Assembly (NCBI RefSeq): GCF_003614975.1
Contig: NZ_QZWI01000004.1
Location: forward strand, 1-64,000
DNA length: 64,000 bases
Direction: 5' to 3'
From: Rahnella bruchi
Lineage (GTDB): Bacteria > Pseudomonadota > Gammaproteobacteria > Enterobacterales > Enterobacteriaceae
A program made the position numbers and the translations under genes. Shown piece by piece: positions 1-8,929 of this stretch. A model generated the notes under the pieces. That model saw only the letters and a program-made list of their open reading frames with translations, was not told the origin of the DNA and did no database searches. Within the stretch, counting starts at the first letter, position 1. Every line of letters starts with the position of its first letter.

Positions 1-120
1 AAATCAAGATGATAAATAAGGTGTGGGACGAGGATAGACCTGATGAGAGGAGTAAACTGCGAGGGGAGTCACAAAGACTTCTGATTTAAGCAGGAGTGAA
101 ATATATGCATGCTTTGCGCA

Positions 121-147
121 AAGAAAAGGGCGCTTAGCACCCTTTTT
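121..147 (-). terminator. Terminator of ycgB
   Basis: Read on the minus strand, GGGTGC-TAA-GCGCCC forms a six-pair stem (one G-U pair), extended by flanking A/T pairs and followed by a T-rich tract. It lies about 20 nt past the ycgB stop codon. Confidence 0.75.
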
Positions 148-165
148 TAATCAGAAAATGTGAAT

Positions 166-1701
166 TTATAGCGGTGTCGGCCGCGGTGGGCAACGCTCGA
201 GTAATTCAACGCTGCCGTCTTCATTGAGCTGCTCAATAAACACATCGAAGCCCCACAGGCGATGAACGTGTTTCATCACTTCACGACGGCTTTTATCGAG
301 CGGCGCGCGATCTTGCGGGATATATCGCAATGTCAGCGAACGGTCTCCGCGTAAATCGACATTCCAGACCTGAATGTTTGGCTCATGATTGCTCAGGTTG
401 TACTGCGCTGATAACTCCTGTCGGATGGCGCGATAGCCTTCCTCGTTGTGAATTGCCGCAATTTCCAGATAGTTATTATGATCGTCATCCAGTACGGTAA
501 ATAACCGGAAATCACGCATCACTTTCGGCGACAGAAACTGGCTGATAAAGCTTTCATCTTTGAAATCACGCATCGCAAAATGCAGTGTTTCCAGCCAGTC
601 CGAACCCGCGATATCCGGGAACCAGTAGCGATCTTCTTCCGTCGGTTCCTGACAGATACGTTTAATGTCCTGCATCATCGCAAAGCCCAGCGCATAAGGG
701 TTAATTCCGCTGTAATACGGGCTGTTATAAGGCGGCTGATACACCACATTGGTATGGCTGTGCAGGAACTCCAGAATGAAACGGTCGGAGACTTTTCCTT
801 CATCATAAAGATGATTAAGAATGGTGTAATGCCAGAATGTCGCCCAGCCTTCGTTCATTACCTGGGTTTGTTTTTGCGGATAAAAATACTGGCTGATTTT
901 ACGCACGATACGCAATATTTCCCGCTGCCAGGATTCCAGCAGAGGCGCATTTTTTTCCATGAAATACAACAGGTTTTCCTGAGGCTCTGAAGGGAAGCGC
1001 CGCGCCTGTTCGGGCGCATCGACGCTGTCTTTACGCGGCAACGTTTTCCACAAAGTATTTACCTGGCTTTGCAGATATTCCTCGCGACTTTTCTGACGCG
1101 CCAGTTCTTCCTGTAAGGAGATTTTTTGCGGACGTTTATAACGATCGACGCCGTAATTCATCAACGCATGGCAGGAATCGAGCAGTCGTTCGACTTCGTC
1201 CACACCGTAACGTTCTTCACATTCGCTGATATAACGTTTAGCGAACAGCAGGTAATCAACGATGGAACTGGCGTCGGTCCAGCTTTTAAACAGGTAGTTA
1301 TTTTTAAAGAAAGAATTGTGGCCGTAGCAGGCATGAGCCATGACCAGCGCCTGCATCGTGATGGTATTTTCTTCCATCAGATAGGCAATACACGGGTTAG
1401 AGTTGATGACGATTTCATACGCCAGACCCTGCTGCCCGTGTTTATAAAGTTGCTCGGTTTCAATAAATTTCTTACCGAACGACCAGTGAGTATAATTAAT
1501 CGGCATGCCAATGCTGGAATAGGCATCCATCATTTGTTCGGAGGTGATGATTTCGATCTGATGGGGATAGGTTTCAAGCCGGTAAGACTTGGCCACCCGG
1601 TCGATCTCTGCAAGGTAGGTCTGCAATAACTCAAACGTCCAGTCCGGTCCATCGCTGAGACGCTTGTCCTCAGTTTTTTGCTTCTGGGTCACTGTTGTCA
1701 T
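166..1701 (-). CDS. ycgB: SpoVR family protein YcgB
   Basis: Soluble cytoplasmic protein of the SpoVR family, 511 residues, very close throughout to E. coli YcgB (510 aa), for example the conserved runs SDGPDWTF, YPHQIEIITSEQMMDAYSS and NEGWATFWHY. The family is widespread; its biochemical role is not established, and in E. coli it behaves as a stationary-phase/RpoS-associated gene next to yeaGH-type stress genes. I chose the ATG at 1701 (MTTVTQ) over an in-frame ATG at 1716 because AGGG sits just upstream of it and the resulting N-terminus matches the E. coli length. It is transcribed divergently from dadA across about 650 bp. Identity is sure; function remains unknown. Confidence 0.93.
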   Translation of the reverse strand: MTTVTQKQKTEDKRLSDGPDWTFELLQTYLAEIDRVAKSYRLETYPHQIEIITSEQMMDAYSSIGMPINYTHWSFGKKFIETEQLYKHGQQGLAYEIVINSNPCIAYLMEENTITMQALVMAHACYGHNSFFKNNYLFKSWTDASSIVDYLLFAKRYISECEERYGVDEVERLLDSCHALMNYGVDRYKRPQKISLQEELARQKSREEYLQSQVNTLWKTLPRKDSVDAPEQARRFPSEPQENLLYFMEKNAPLLESWQREILRIVRKISQYFYPQKQTQVMNEGWATFWHYTILNHLYDEGKVSDRFILEFLHSHTNVVYQPPYNSPYYSGINPYALGFAMMQDIKRICQEPTEEDRYWFPDIAGSDWLETLHFAMRDFKDESFISQFLSPKVMRDFRLFTVLDDDHNNYLEIAAIHNEEGYRAIRQELSAQYNLSNHEPNIQVWNVDLRGDRSLTLRYIPQDRAPLDKSRREVMKHVHRLWGFDVFIEQLNEDGSVELLERCPPRPTPL

Positions 1702-2238
1702 AAGCCGCACCCTCATTCAGTTATGGACGCTACAGAGTGTTTGATTCACAACCTTTTCTTAAGATTTCGCACGTCCATTGATAATCGTAGCTCAATCTGA
1801 GTGTGCTGTTTGATAAACACCATGGATCCCTTCCAGATTAAATCTATATCCTCATGGCTGATGGCTGTCAATTTCCCTGAAAAGGAATTTCAGCGCAGCA
1901 AAAGGCTACTGCTGATAGCGTTTTTCTGGTTTTCAGATTCATATGTCGCTTTTCTTCCCTTTATAAACCCCCGCAGTCCCTGAACCTCAAAATTTCACAA
2001 TCCGTGAGGTAATAGTATTCTTGTCTTTGTTTATGGTTTTTTATTCTGGTTATTTAGCTTTTATTGAGAATAAAGCTCTGACCAAAAACCTGCTTTAGCG
2101 TGCCTTGAAGTTGATGATGTCATTGCTGTCAGTGAAATCACAAAACCATAAATTCCTTCTGTGAACGCCTGAATGTTGCGAGATATCGTTATTTATTTCC
2201 GGCTATTGAAATAAATGCTGGTATGAACGATAAATAAT

Positions 2239-2254
2239 TGTGAAAGACCTCACG
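2239..2254 (+). promoter_or_regulatory. CRP-binding site of dadAX
   Basis: TGTGA-AAGACC-TCACG matches the CRP consensus TGTGA-N6-TCACA at nine of ten positions. Its centre (2246.5) lies about 59-60 bp upstream of the start point expected from the -10 element below, the class I activation geometry. Catabolite activation of dadAX is known in E. coli, so this is probably functional. Confidence 0.75.
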
Positions 2255-2270
2255 GTTATGGGTGCCTGTG

Positions 2271-2299
2271 TTGGTGTTTTTTCTCAGTCAGGTTAATTT
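2271..2299 (+). promoter_or_regulatory. Putative sigma-70 promoter of dadAX
   Basis: A -35-like TTGGTG (2271-2276) and a -10-like TAATTT (2294-2299) are 17 bp apart, placing transcription start near 2305, about 42 nt before the dadA ATG. The weak -35 is typical of an activator-dependent promoter and fits the CRP site just upstream. Confidence 0.5.
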
Positions 2300-2347
2300 C
2301 CTGGCATCAGAATATTATGCTTTGATTTGTTGTGGAGTGAAGTCGAT

Positions 2348-3649
2348 ATGCGTGTGGTGATTTTAGGCAGTGGTGTGGTCGGTGTCGCCAGTGCATGGTA
2401 TCTGGCAAAAGCGGGACATCAGGTAACGGTCATTGATCGTCAGTCCGGTCCGGCAGAAGAAACCAGCGCGGGCAATGCAGGACAGATCTCACCAGGCTAT
2501 GCCGCGCCGTGGGCGGCTCCCGGTGTTCCGGTTAAAGCGGTTAAATGGATGTTTCAGAAACATGCGCCACTGGCGATCCGCCTCGACGGAACTCAGTTCC
2601 AGCTGAAATGGATGTGGCAGATGCTGCGCAACTGCGACATGGACCATTATCAGACCAATAAAAGCCGCATGGTTCGCCTGGCGGAATACAGCCGCGACTG
2701 TATGAAAGCGCTGCGTGACGATACCGGCATTCAGTATGAAGGTCGTCAGGGCGGAACGTTGCAACTTTTCCGTACTGCGCAGCAGTTTGAAAGCGCGGCC
2801 AAAGATATCGCCGTGCTGGAAGATGCGGGCGTGCCCTATCAGTTGCTGGAATCCAGTCAGCTGGGGCTCGCAGAACCTGCACTTGCGCAGGTCGCGCACA
2901 AGCTGACCGGCGGTCTGCGATTGCCGAATGATGAAACCGGCGACTGCCAGATGTTTACCCGTAAACTGGCGGAAATGGCGCGTCAGGCGGGCGTGGTTTT
3001 CGAATTTAATCGCACAGTGGATAAGCTGCATGTGCAAAACGGGGAAATCACCGGCGTGCAATGCGGCGATGAACGGGTGAAAGCCGATGCTTATGTGGTG
3101 GCGTTCGGTTCTTATTCTACCGCATTGCTTCGCGATCTGGTGTCCATTCCCGTCTATCCGCTGAAAGGGTACTCCCTGACCATTCCGATTACCGACCCTG
3201 ATTCAGCGCCTGTTTCTACTGTCCTTGACGAAACCTATAAAATTGCCATTACCCGTTTTGATGACCGCATCCGCGTCGGTGGTATGGCGGAGATTGTCGG
3301 CTTCAATCTTAAACTGGCACAGGCGCGGCGCGAAACGCTGGAAATGGTGGTAAGAGATCTCTATCCGAATGGCGGTAATGTCGAACAGGCTACGTTTTGG
3401 ACTGGCCTGCGCCCGATGACGCCGGACGGTACGCCGATTGTCGGCCGCACACGTATCAAAAATCTGTATCTGAATACTGGGCACGGCACGCTGGGCTGGA
3501 CAATGGCCTGCGGCTCAGGGCAATTGCTGTCAGATATTATGTCAGGCGTGACGCCTGCGATCCCATCTGATGATTTATCGGTTGAGCGTTACAGCCCGGA
3601 TTTTATCGCGCGTCCTGCGGGCCCGCATAAAATGCATCCGGTAGGCTGA
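2348..3649 (+). CDS. dadA: D-amino acid dehydrogenase, FAD subunit
   Basis: Membrane-associated flavoprotein that oxidises D-alanine and other D-amino acids to 2-oxo acids and ammonia, feeding electrons to the respiratory chain. The N-terminus [19 protein letters not shown] is a classical GxGxxG FAD-binding fold, and the protein (433 aa) matches E. coli DadA (432 aa) end to end, including [15 protein letters not shown] and [14 protein letters not shown]. The ATG at 2348 was chosen because it gives the DadA N-terminus and is preceded by GGAG at 2334-2337. dadX follows 72 nt downstream in the same operon: DadX racemises L-alanine to the D form that DadA oxidises. A CRP site and promoter lie upstream. 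Confidence 0.97.
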   Translation: MRVVILGSGVVGVASAWYLAKAGHQVTVIDRQSGPAEETSAGNAGQISPGYAAPWAAPGVPVKAVKWMFQKHAPLAIRLDGTQFQLKWMWQMLRNCDMDHYQTNKSRMVRLAEYSRDCMKALRDDTGIQYEGRQGGTLQLFRTAQQFESAAKDIAVLEDAGVPYQLLESSQLGLAEPALAQVAHKLTGGLRLPNDETGDCQMFTRKLAEMARQAGVVFEFNRTVDKLHVQNGEITGVQCGDERVKADAYVVAFGSYSTALLRDLVSIPVYPLKGYSLTIPITDPDSAPVSTVLDETYKIAITRFDDRIRVGGMAEIVGFNLKLAQARRETLEMVVRDLYPNGGNVEQATFWTGLRPMTPDGTPIVGRTRIKNLYLNTGHGTLGWTMACGSGQLLSDIMSGVTPAIPSDDLSVERYSPDFIARPAGPHKMHPVG

Positions 3650-3721
3650 GTCTGCGGTCATCTTTTCCCATGCAGTGTCTGACGCTGCATGGGCTTTACA
3701 TTGCCTATTGCCGGAGCTGGT

Positions 3722-4798
3722 ATGCCTCGCCCGATTTCTGCCACATTATCTCTTTCTGCATTAACCCAAAATCTGAACATCATTCGTGGCCTCGCTCCTG
3801 ACAGTAAAGTCTGGACCGTTGTGAAAGCCAATGGTTACGGACACGGTATTTCCCGCATCTGGCGCAGTTTGTCGTCCACCGATGGTTTTGCATTACTCGA
3901 TTTCAACGAAGCCATTTTGCTGCGCGAAGCTGGCTGGCAGGGGCCGATTTTATTGCTGGAAGGATTTTTCACCGCCGAAGATTTGGTTATCGTCGGCAAA
4001 TATCGCCTGACGACCGCTGTTCATAGCGACTGGCAGATTAAGGCGCTGGCGCAAGCACAATTTAGTCAGCCGGTTGATGTTTATCTGAAAGTTAACAGCG
4101 GGATGAATCGTTTGGGATTTTCCCCTGCGCACGCGGGCGCTGCCTGGCAACAGCTGCGTGAGCTGAAACAGGTGGGCGGGCTCACCCTGATGAGCCATTT
4201 CGCTACCGCTGACAGTGTCGAAGGTGTGGATGCACAGATGGCGGCGGTTAATCTTGCGGGACAAAATATCAGCGGACCCCGGTGTCTGGCGAACTCAGCC
4301 GCGACTTTGTGGCACCCGCAAACTCATCAGGACTGGATCCGTCCCGGGATTATTATCTATGGCGCGTCGCCAAGCGGTGAGTGGAAAGATATTGCGCATA
4401 CCGGTCTGCAACCGGTGATGACGTTAAAGAGCGAGCTGATTACCGTGCAGGAGCTGAAGGCGGGTGACCGTGTGGGTTATGGTGGCCGCTACCTCGTGAC
4501 CGGCCCGCAGCGGGTAGGTGTGGTTGCCTGCGGCTATGCGGACGGTTATCCGCGCCATGCACCGACCGGAACGCCGGTATGGGTGGATGGTGTTCGCACA
4601 ACGACGGTGGGGACGGTATCAATGGATATGCTGGCGGTCGATCTCACGCCGTGTCCGCAGGCGAAAATCGGTTCGCCTGTCGAATTATGGGGTAATCATT
4701 TACCGGTAGATGATGTGGCGACGACCTGCGGTACGCTGGGCTATGAGCTGCTGAGTGCGCTTTCGCCCCGCGTACCTGTTTCAGTGACCGGTCAGTAA
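3722..4798 (+). CDS. dadX: Catabolic alanine racemase DadX
   Basis: PLP-dependent enzyme interconverting L- and D-alanine; it supplies D-alanine to DadA during growth on alanine and also contributes D-alanine for peptidoglycan. The PLP lysine is K35 in VVKANGYGHG, and the second-base tyrosine motif GYADGYPRHAPTGTP is present. It is 358 aa (E. coli 356) and aligns throughout. The ATG at 3722 follows a GGAG ribosome binding site; an upstream in-frame ATG at 3689 would add eleven non-conserved residues. It is the second gene of the dadAX operon and converges on the MFS gene 25 nt away. No obvious terminator lies between them. Confidence 0.97.
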   Translation: MPRPISATLSLSALTQNLNIIRGLAPDSKVWTVVKANGYGHGISRIWRSLSSTDGFALLDFNEAILLREAGWQGPILLLEGFFTAEDLVIVGKYRLTTAVHSDWQIKALAQAQFSQPVDVYLKVNSGMNRLGFSPAHAGAAWQQLRELKQVGGLTLMSHFATADSVEGVDAQMAAVNLAGQNISGPRCLANSAATLWHPQTHQDWIRPGIIIYGASPSGEWKDIAHTGLQPVMTLKSELITVQELKAGDRVGYGGRYLVTGPQRVGVVACGYADGYPRHAPTGTPVWVDGVRTTTVGTVSMDMLAVDLTPCPQAKIGSPVELWGNHLPVDDVATTCGTLGYELLSALSPRVPVSVTGQ

Positions 4799-4823
4799 CC
4801 GGGCAGAAACTAAAGTCAGATAA

Positions 4824-6029
4824 CTAGTTTTCCAGACGGGTCAGACGGCCCGTCGATTTCTTACTGGCACGACGTGCCAGCATCGCCAGACATCCCCCGG
4901 CAAGCATCACCAGAGCCAGACTTAGTTTCGGCTGCAACGGTAACGCCATCGCAATAAAGCCTAGCAACGCGCCACCGGCCATTTGCACTGAACCTACCAG
5001 CGCGGAAGCCACCCCGGCTTCTGACGAGAAAGGTTCCAGTGCATAGCTGGTCGCAGGTCCCATCAGGAACGCCAGACCGGCGCAGGCGCTGGCCACCGGC
5101 AACATATATAACCAGGTTGCGGTCTGTTCAGCAGGCGGAACCAGGGTTATCCCTGCAATCAATCCCAGGCAGCCTATAAACATCAGAATACCGCCGGTTT
5201 TCAGGCACACCGGGCGTCCCACTTTACGGATGATCCGGTTGGCGATAAAACTCATCCCCATGATCCAGAATCCGTTTGCACCAAACACCAGCGAGAATTC
5301 CAGCGGCGTGAGTCCGGCAATATTCATCAGTACCGTCGGTGCCAGCGAAACATACGTCAGCGCCATACCCATCGCGCCAGCGTTAACCAGCGCGAAAGTG
5401 ATAAAGCGGGCATTAAACAGAATGCGTGCATACTGACGAAACGGCAGTCCGGTATTGGCTTGCGTTCCGGCCGGACGGGTTTCAGGCAATTTGAAAATGA
5501 CCAGCAGCAGAACCGCCAGCGTATAACCTGCCAGAGCCCAGAAAGGCGCACGCCAGCCGTAATATTGCGCAATCAGGCCACCAATCAGCGGCGCAAGAGC
5601 AGGAATGATATTGAGCGTGCCATTGAGAAATCCGTACGCGCGGGCGGCATCGTTGCCGCTCATCCGGTCACGGACACCACTGAATATCACCACTGACGTA
5701 CAACACACCGCCAGCCCCTGAATGACGCGTGAGAGGAGAAACATCCACGGTGCGACGGCGGTTGCGGCAACGATCGCGCCTGCCAGATAAATCACCACGC
5801 CAATGATGGCGATAGGGCGGCGCCCAAATTTATCGACCAGCGGCCCGGCAACCAGCTGGCCGAGTCCCATCACCAGAATAAACAATGATATTGAGGACTG
5901 AATGACCGCTTCTGTACTGTTCAGGCCCAGGGCAATCGCCGGGATCGCAGGCAGGTAGAGGTCGATACCCAGAGGGCCAAGCAGCACCAGGCTCAGCAGC
6001 AGAAAGAGGAATTTTTGCATTGAAAACAT
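4824..6029 (-). CDS. Bcr/CflA-type MFS drug efflux transporter
   Basis: Inner membrane proton-driven efflux protein of the major facilitator superfamily, about 401 aa with some twelve hydrophobic segments. The family signature between the second and third segments is visible as GPLVDKFGRRPIAIIG, and the first helix carries the LGIDLYLPAIPAI pattern characteristic of Bcr/CflA/MdtL-type multidrug exporters. The substrate cannot be read from sequence; chloramphenicol- or bicyclomycin-type drugs are usual for the subfamily. The start is uncertain: GTG 6032, ATG 6029 and ATG 6020 are all in frame and none has a strong ribosome binding site. It is monocistronic, convergent with dadX and downstream of nadE on the same strand. 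Confidence 0.8.
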   Translation of the reverse strand: MFSMQKFLFLLLSLVLLGPLGIDLYLPAIPAIALGLNSTEAVIQSSISLFILVMGLGQLVAGPLVDKFGRRPIAIIGVVIYLAGAIVAATAVAPWMFLLSRVIQGLAVCCTSVVIFSGVRDRMSGNDAARAYGFLNGTLNIIPALAPLIGGLIAQYYGWRAPFWALAGYTLAVLLLVIFKLPETRPAGTQANTGLPFRQYARILFNARFITFALVNAGAMGMALTYVSLAPTVLMNIAGLTPLEFSLVFGANGFWIMGMSFIANRIIRKVGRPVCLKTGGILMFIGCLGLIAGITLVPPAEQTATWLYMLPVASACAGLAFLMGPATSYALEPFSSEAGVASALVGSVQMAGGALLGFIAMALPLQPKLSLALVMLAGGCLAMLARRASKKSTGRLTRLEN

Positions 6030-6120
6030 CACTATCAGTCGTCCGAAAGGAGGCTAAGGGTAATGATTTAGTTAATGAATGGAAAGCGGCTTGTGATAAT
6101 CGTGCATTAAGGGCTTGTGA

Positions 6121-6149
6121 ATAAAAACGGACACCCGTCAGTGTCCGTT
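6121..6149 (-). terminator. Terminator of nadE
   Basis: On the minus strand ACGGACAC and GTGTCCGT form an eight-pair perfect stem (6127-6134 with 6141-6148) followed by five T residues, about 22 nt after the nadE stop codon. Confidence 0.85.
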
Positions 6150-6170
6150 AACGCGCAGTTGATGGAAGGA

Positions 6171-7001
6171 TTATTTTTTCTTCCAGAAATCATCAAACAC
6201 CGTCACCGGTGGCTGGCGTTTGTGCTCAGTGCGCAGATACCAGCCTTCAATAATCGCAGCATATTTATCGTCGACTTTCTTGTCTTCAAGATAATCGTCG
6301 ATCAGTTCGTATGTCACGCCCAGCGCAACTTCATCCGGTAAAGCAGGGCGGTTTTCTTCCAGATCAGCTGTCGGAGCTTTGGTATACAAATGTTCAGGGC
6401 AGCCCAGTGCTTTGAGCAACGCTTTCCCCTGACGTTTATTCAGACGGAAAATCGGGTTGATGTCCGTGCCACCATCGCCGTATTTGGTGAAGAATCCGGT
6501 CACGGCTTCTGCCGCATGGTCAGTTCCGACCACGACGCCTTTTTTCATCCCCGCAATGCTGTACTGCGCTTTCATGCGCTCACGGGCTTTTTCATTACCT
6601 TTAATAAAGTCACTCAACTCGATACCAATTTCGCGCAATGTCGCTTCGCTCGCCAGCACGGCATTCTTGATATTAACCGTCAGAACCTGATCAGGCTCGA
6701 TGAACGCGATGGCATCCTGACAGTCGGATTCATCGGCCTGCACGCCATACGGCAAACGGACGGCGATGAACTGATAATCGGCTTCGTGCGTTTCTGTGCG
6801 TAATTCGTTAATTGCCATTTGGCAAAGTTTGCCGGTGAGAGTAGAATCCTGCCCGCCGCTGATACCCAACACCAGTGTCCTGATGAACGGATGGGCCAGC
6901 AGATAACTTTTGAGAAAATCGACGCTGACACGGACTTCCTGTGCGGCATCGATGTGCGGTTTAACGTGTAGAGCCTGAATAATCTCTTTTTGTAAAGCCA
7001 T
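6171..7001 (-). CDS. nadE: NH3-dependent NAD synthetase
   Basis: Cytoplasmic final step of NAD biosynthesis: ATP-dependent amidation of nicotinic acid adenine dinucleotide to NAD using ammonia. The N-type ATP pyrophosphatase loop SGGQDS is at residues 48-53, and the protein (276 aa, E. coli 275) matches NadE throughout, for example [12 protein letters not shown] and [12 protein letters not shown]. It lacks a glutaminase domain, so it belongs to the ammonia-dependent form. The ATG at 7001 is preceded by a strong AGGAGGAG site; longer in-frame starts are rejected. Single gene with its own terminator. Confidence 0.97.
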   Translation of the reverse strand: MALQKEIIQALHVKPHIDAAQEVRVSVDFLKSYLLAHPFIRTLVLGISGGQDSTLTGKLCQMAINELRTETHEADYQFIAVRLPYGVQADESDCQDAIAFIEPDQVLTVNIKNAVLASEATLREIGIELSDFIKGNEKARERMKAQYSIAGMKKGVVVGTDHAAEAVTGFFTKYGDGGTDINPIFRLNKRQGKALLKALGCPEHLYTKAPTADLEENRPALPDEVALGVTYELIDDYLEDKKVDDKYAAIIEGWYLRTEHKRQPPVTVFDDFWKKK

Positions 7002-7469
7002 GACCACTCCTCCTGAAGGCTGCCTTCGAGGAACCCGAGGCAAAAATAAGACGTTATCAGGATAAAACTACCCCGCATCGCTCAAAAGGACAAGATTCAG
7101 CGACGAGTTCGGCGGAAATCTGTACGCTGCCAGCTCGCAACATTTCGAACCAAAGCGGCAGTAAAGAAGTAAAGTGTGGCACATGAGGAGTTATTACCGA
7201 CCGGCATTGAAATAAGAAATCAATGAAGGGAAACGTAATGATTTTGTATGTTTCTATTGCTGGAAATATATGTCATTCGGAACTATCTAAAAAAGCCGCT
7301 TTATTAAGATATCCTGGGCTGAGTGCGTTATATTTGTTGCGGTAGAAATATTTGTATGCATGTGCCATCGAAATGGAGTTGCCAGGCTTGATTAACGGAT
7401 CCTAATTAATGGCATACATCGTGTGGTTTTAATGTCGTTATTTGCCTTAAGTCTTATTGGGGAAGCAAA
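7002..7469. other. Divergent nadE/ydiY intergenic region
   Basis: No gene is supported in these 468 bases. On the plus strand a possible ydiY promoter has TTGCCA at 7379-7384 and TAATTA at 7403-7408 with an 18-bp spacer, about 60 nt before the ydiY start; this is a weak call. Nothing recognisable as an operator or RNA gene was seen. Confidence 0.4.
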
Positions 7470-8234
7470 ATGTTTTTTCGGGTTGTACGTCGTTTACCAG
7501 CTTGTGCCATCGTCTGTGGTGCAGCGCTGTTCAGTATCTCAAGCCTTGCAGACACCACCATCTTCACTGCGTTAGATGACCCTGCTCAGGCGAAAAAGCC
7601 TTTCGAGGGCAATGTTCAGGCGGGTTACAGCGCGCAAACTGGTAACACCAGCAACTCCACGCTGAATGCTGATACCACCATGACCTGGTTTGATACCAAC
7701 ACGGCTTACAGCCTGTGGGGTTCTGCGCGTAACACTTCTTCTTCCGGTGTGCGTTCATCCGAGAAATATCAGGCCGGTGGCCGTACCCGTTATAACCTTG
7801 ATAACGCGAACTATGTGTTTGGTCAGGGTAGCTGGCTGAGCGACCGTTATAACGGTTACCGTTCACGTACTGTCGGTACGCTGGGTTATGGTCGTCAGAT
7901 CTGGAGCGGTCCGGTTCACACGCTGAATCTGGAAGCCGGTCCGGGTGTTCGTCATGATGAATTTGAACAAGGCGGTAACACCACCCGTGCTCTGGCTTAC
8001 GCTTCAGGCACTTACGGTTACCAGATCAGCGACACTGCACGCTTCACGCAGGGCGTATCTGTTTTAGCGAACGATGAAACCACGCTGAACTCAGAAACCG
8101 CGCTGACCGTTGCGATCAACTCCCACTTCTCACTGAAAGTGGCGTATGACGTAACCTATAACACCAAACCACCAGCCAGCGCGCCGGATAAAACCGATAC
8201 TGTGACGTCTGTAAACCTGGTGTATGGCATGTAA
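7470..8234 (+). CDS. ydiY: DUF481 outer membrane protein YdiY
   Basis: Predicted outer membrane beta-barrel protein of the DUF481 family (254 aa; E. coli YdiY 252 aa). A signal peptide covers roughly residues 1-27, ending at SSLA before DTT. The mature part has the alternating polar/aromatic pattern of transmembrane strands and ends in ...VYGM. Conserved blocks include DDPAQAKKPFEGN, NADTTMTWFDT and LSDRYNGYRSRTV. Function is unknown; in E. coli it is acid-inducible. The ATG follows GGGGA eight nt upstream. Monocistronic, with a strong terminator. Confidence 0.9.
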   Translation: MFFRVVRRLPACAIVCGAALFSISSLADTTIFTALDDPAQAKKPFEGNVQAGYSAQTGNTSNSTLNADTTMTWFDTNTAYSLWGSARNTSSSGVRSSEKYQAGGRTRYNLDNANYVFGQGSWLSDRYNGYRSRTVGTLGYGRQIWSGPVHTLNLEAGPGVRHDEFEQGGNTTRALAYASGTYGYQISDTARFTQGVSVLANDETTLNSETALTVAINSHFSLKVAYDVTYNTKPPASAPDKTDTVTSVNLVYGM

Positions 8235-8256
8235 TTTCCCGTCCGGGAAATAATGC

Positions 8257-8293
8257 AAAAAAGCCGGAGGGAATATGCCTCTGGCTTTTTTTT
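8257..8293 (+). terminator. Terminator of ydiY
   Basis: AAAAAGCCGGAGG and CCTCTGGCTTTTT form a 13-pair stem with a six-nt loop followed by T residues, about 20 nt past the ydiY stop. A small TTTCCC/GGGAAA hairpin precedes it. Confidence 0.88.
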
Positions 8294-8329
8294 GGATTAT
8301 ATCCAGTCTGTTTGCAGGTTTTTTACTGA

Positions 8330-8356
8330 CAAAAAAACCACGCACTCTGCATGGTT
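8330..8356 (-). terminator. Terminator of the DUF1471 gene
   Basis: On the minus strand ACCATGC (complement of 8349-8355) pairs with GCGTGGT (complement of 8337-8343), one G-U pair, followed by a run of seven T. It lies just beyond the stop codon of the minus-strand gene. Confidence 0.75.
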
Positions 8357-8373
8357 TCGTTATTTCTGTGCAG

Positions 8374-8667
8374 TTACTTTTTCTCTGCGTCTTTATATAC
8401 CGTGGCTATCGCTTCAAAATTCGGGCCTTTCTGGCCAGCGGCGATGATATGGTAATATTTACCGCCTTTCTCATCCGCCAGCTTTGACAACTCTTCGTGC
8501 AACTCACTTGGAGAACCGACTTTCCCACCTGATTCAGCTACTTTGATGTTGTCGATTTTTACCAGTTTATAGTGTTCGACTTCTTCTTTAGAGACTTGTT
8601 CAGCAGCCAAAGCGCTGAAAGAGAAGGCAGAAATAAGCAGGGTAGTAGCTAAAGTAATTTTTTTCAT
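8374..8667 (-). CDS. DUF1471 (YhcN/BhsA-like) small periplasmic protein
   Basis: Small exported protein of 97 aa. Residues 1-22 are a signal peptide (MKKITLATTLLISAFSFSALA before AEQV), leaving a mature domain of about 75 residues with the DUF1471 pattern: a K-(I/L)-x-x-I-x-V strand, SPSELHEELSKLADEKGGKYYHI and a C-terminal ATVYK strand. Family members such as BhsA, McbA and YhcN are stress-induced and affect biofilm or acid/peroxide resistance; which one this equals cannot be told. The ATG at 8667 has AAGGA nine nt upstream. Monocistronic with its own terminator. Confidence 0.85.
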   Translation of the reverse strand: MKKITLATTLLISAFSFSALAAEQVSKEEVEHYKLVKIDNIKVAESGGKVGSPSELHEELSKLADEKGGKYYHIIAAGQKGPNFEAIATVYKDAEKK

Positions 8668-8830
8668 ATACAGCATCCTTTTGTAGAGGTAAGTAATTGC
8701 TTTGCTCTCCTGAAGTTTAGACTGTATTTCAAAAAAAGACCGAAAGTCTTATTCGTTGTCGGAAATATCCTCTCTTTATCAGTGCGGCCAGCAGAAAAAT
8801 ACTGAAGGAAAGGGGGGTTAAAGTGGGGAT

Positions 8831-8860
8831 GTTCTTTCACTTTGGCCGCGTTGAAAGAAC
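8831..8860. repeat. Inverted repeat between yeaH and the DUF1471 gene
   Basis: GTTCTTTCA at 8831-8839 is perfectly complementary to TGAAAGAAC at 8852-8860, with a 12-nt loop. No T tract follows on either strand, so it is more likely an operator or a structured leader than a terminator. Confidence 0.5.
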
Positions 8861-8877
8861 AGAAGGATCCGAACATA

Positions 8878-8916
8878 TAAAAAAACAGCTGGTAATAGAA
8901 ATTAACCAGCTGTTTT
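8878..8916 (-). terminator. Terminator of yeaGH
   Basis: AAAACAGCTGGT and ACCAGCTGTTTT form a 12-pair perfect stem. On the minus strand it is followed by seven or more T residues, about 15 nt past the yeaH stop codon. Confidence 0.9.
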
Positions 8917-8929
8917 CAAAGACTAAACA

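Larger units (their letters stand above)
1702..2347. other. Divergent ycgB/dadA intergenic region
   Basis: No gene is supported in these 646 bases. The right half is A/T-rich and carries the dadA promoter with a CRP site (listed separately), plus an inverted repeat with 9-bp arms, ATTTATTTC at 2191-2199 and GAAATAAAT at 2208-2216, just upstream of it. In E. coli the dad promoter is controlled by CRP and Lrp; the A/T-rich repeats would fit Lrp binding, but I see no clean Lrp consensus. A 60-codon plus-strand frame at 1801-1983 has no convincing ribosome binding site. Confidence 0.6.

Noticed and set aside
1801-1983. 60-codon plus-strand frame upstream of dadA
   Set aside because: No credible start signals; composition follows the A/T-rich spacer.
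2130-2142. GTGA-AA-TCACA upstream of dadA considered as a CRP site
   Set aside because: Half-sites are only two bases apart instead of six; the better site is at 2239-2254.
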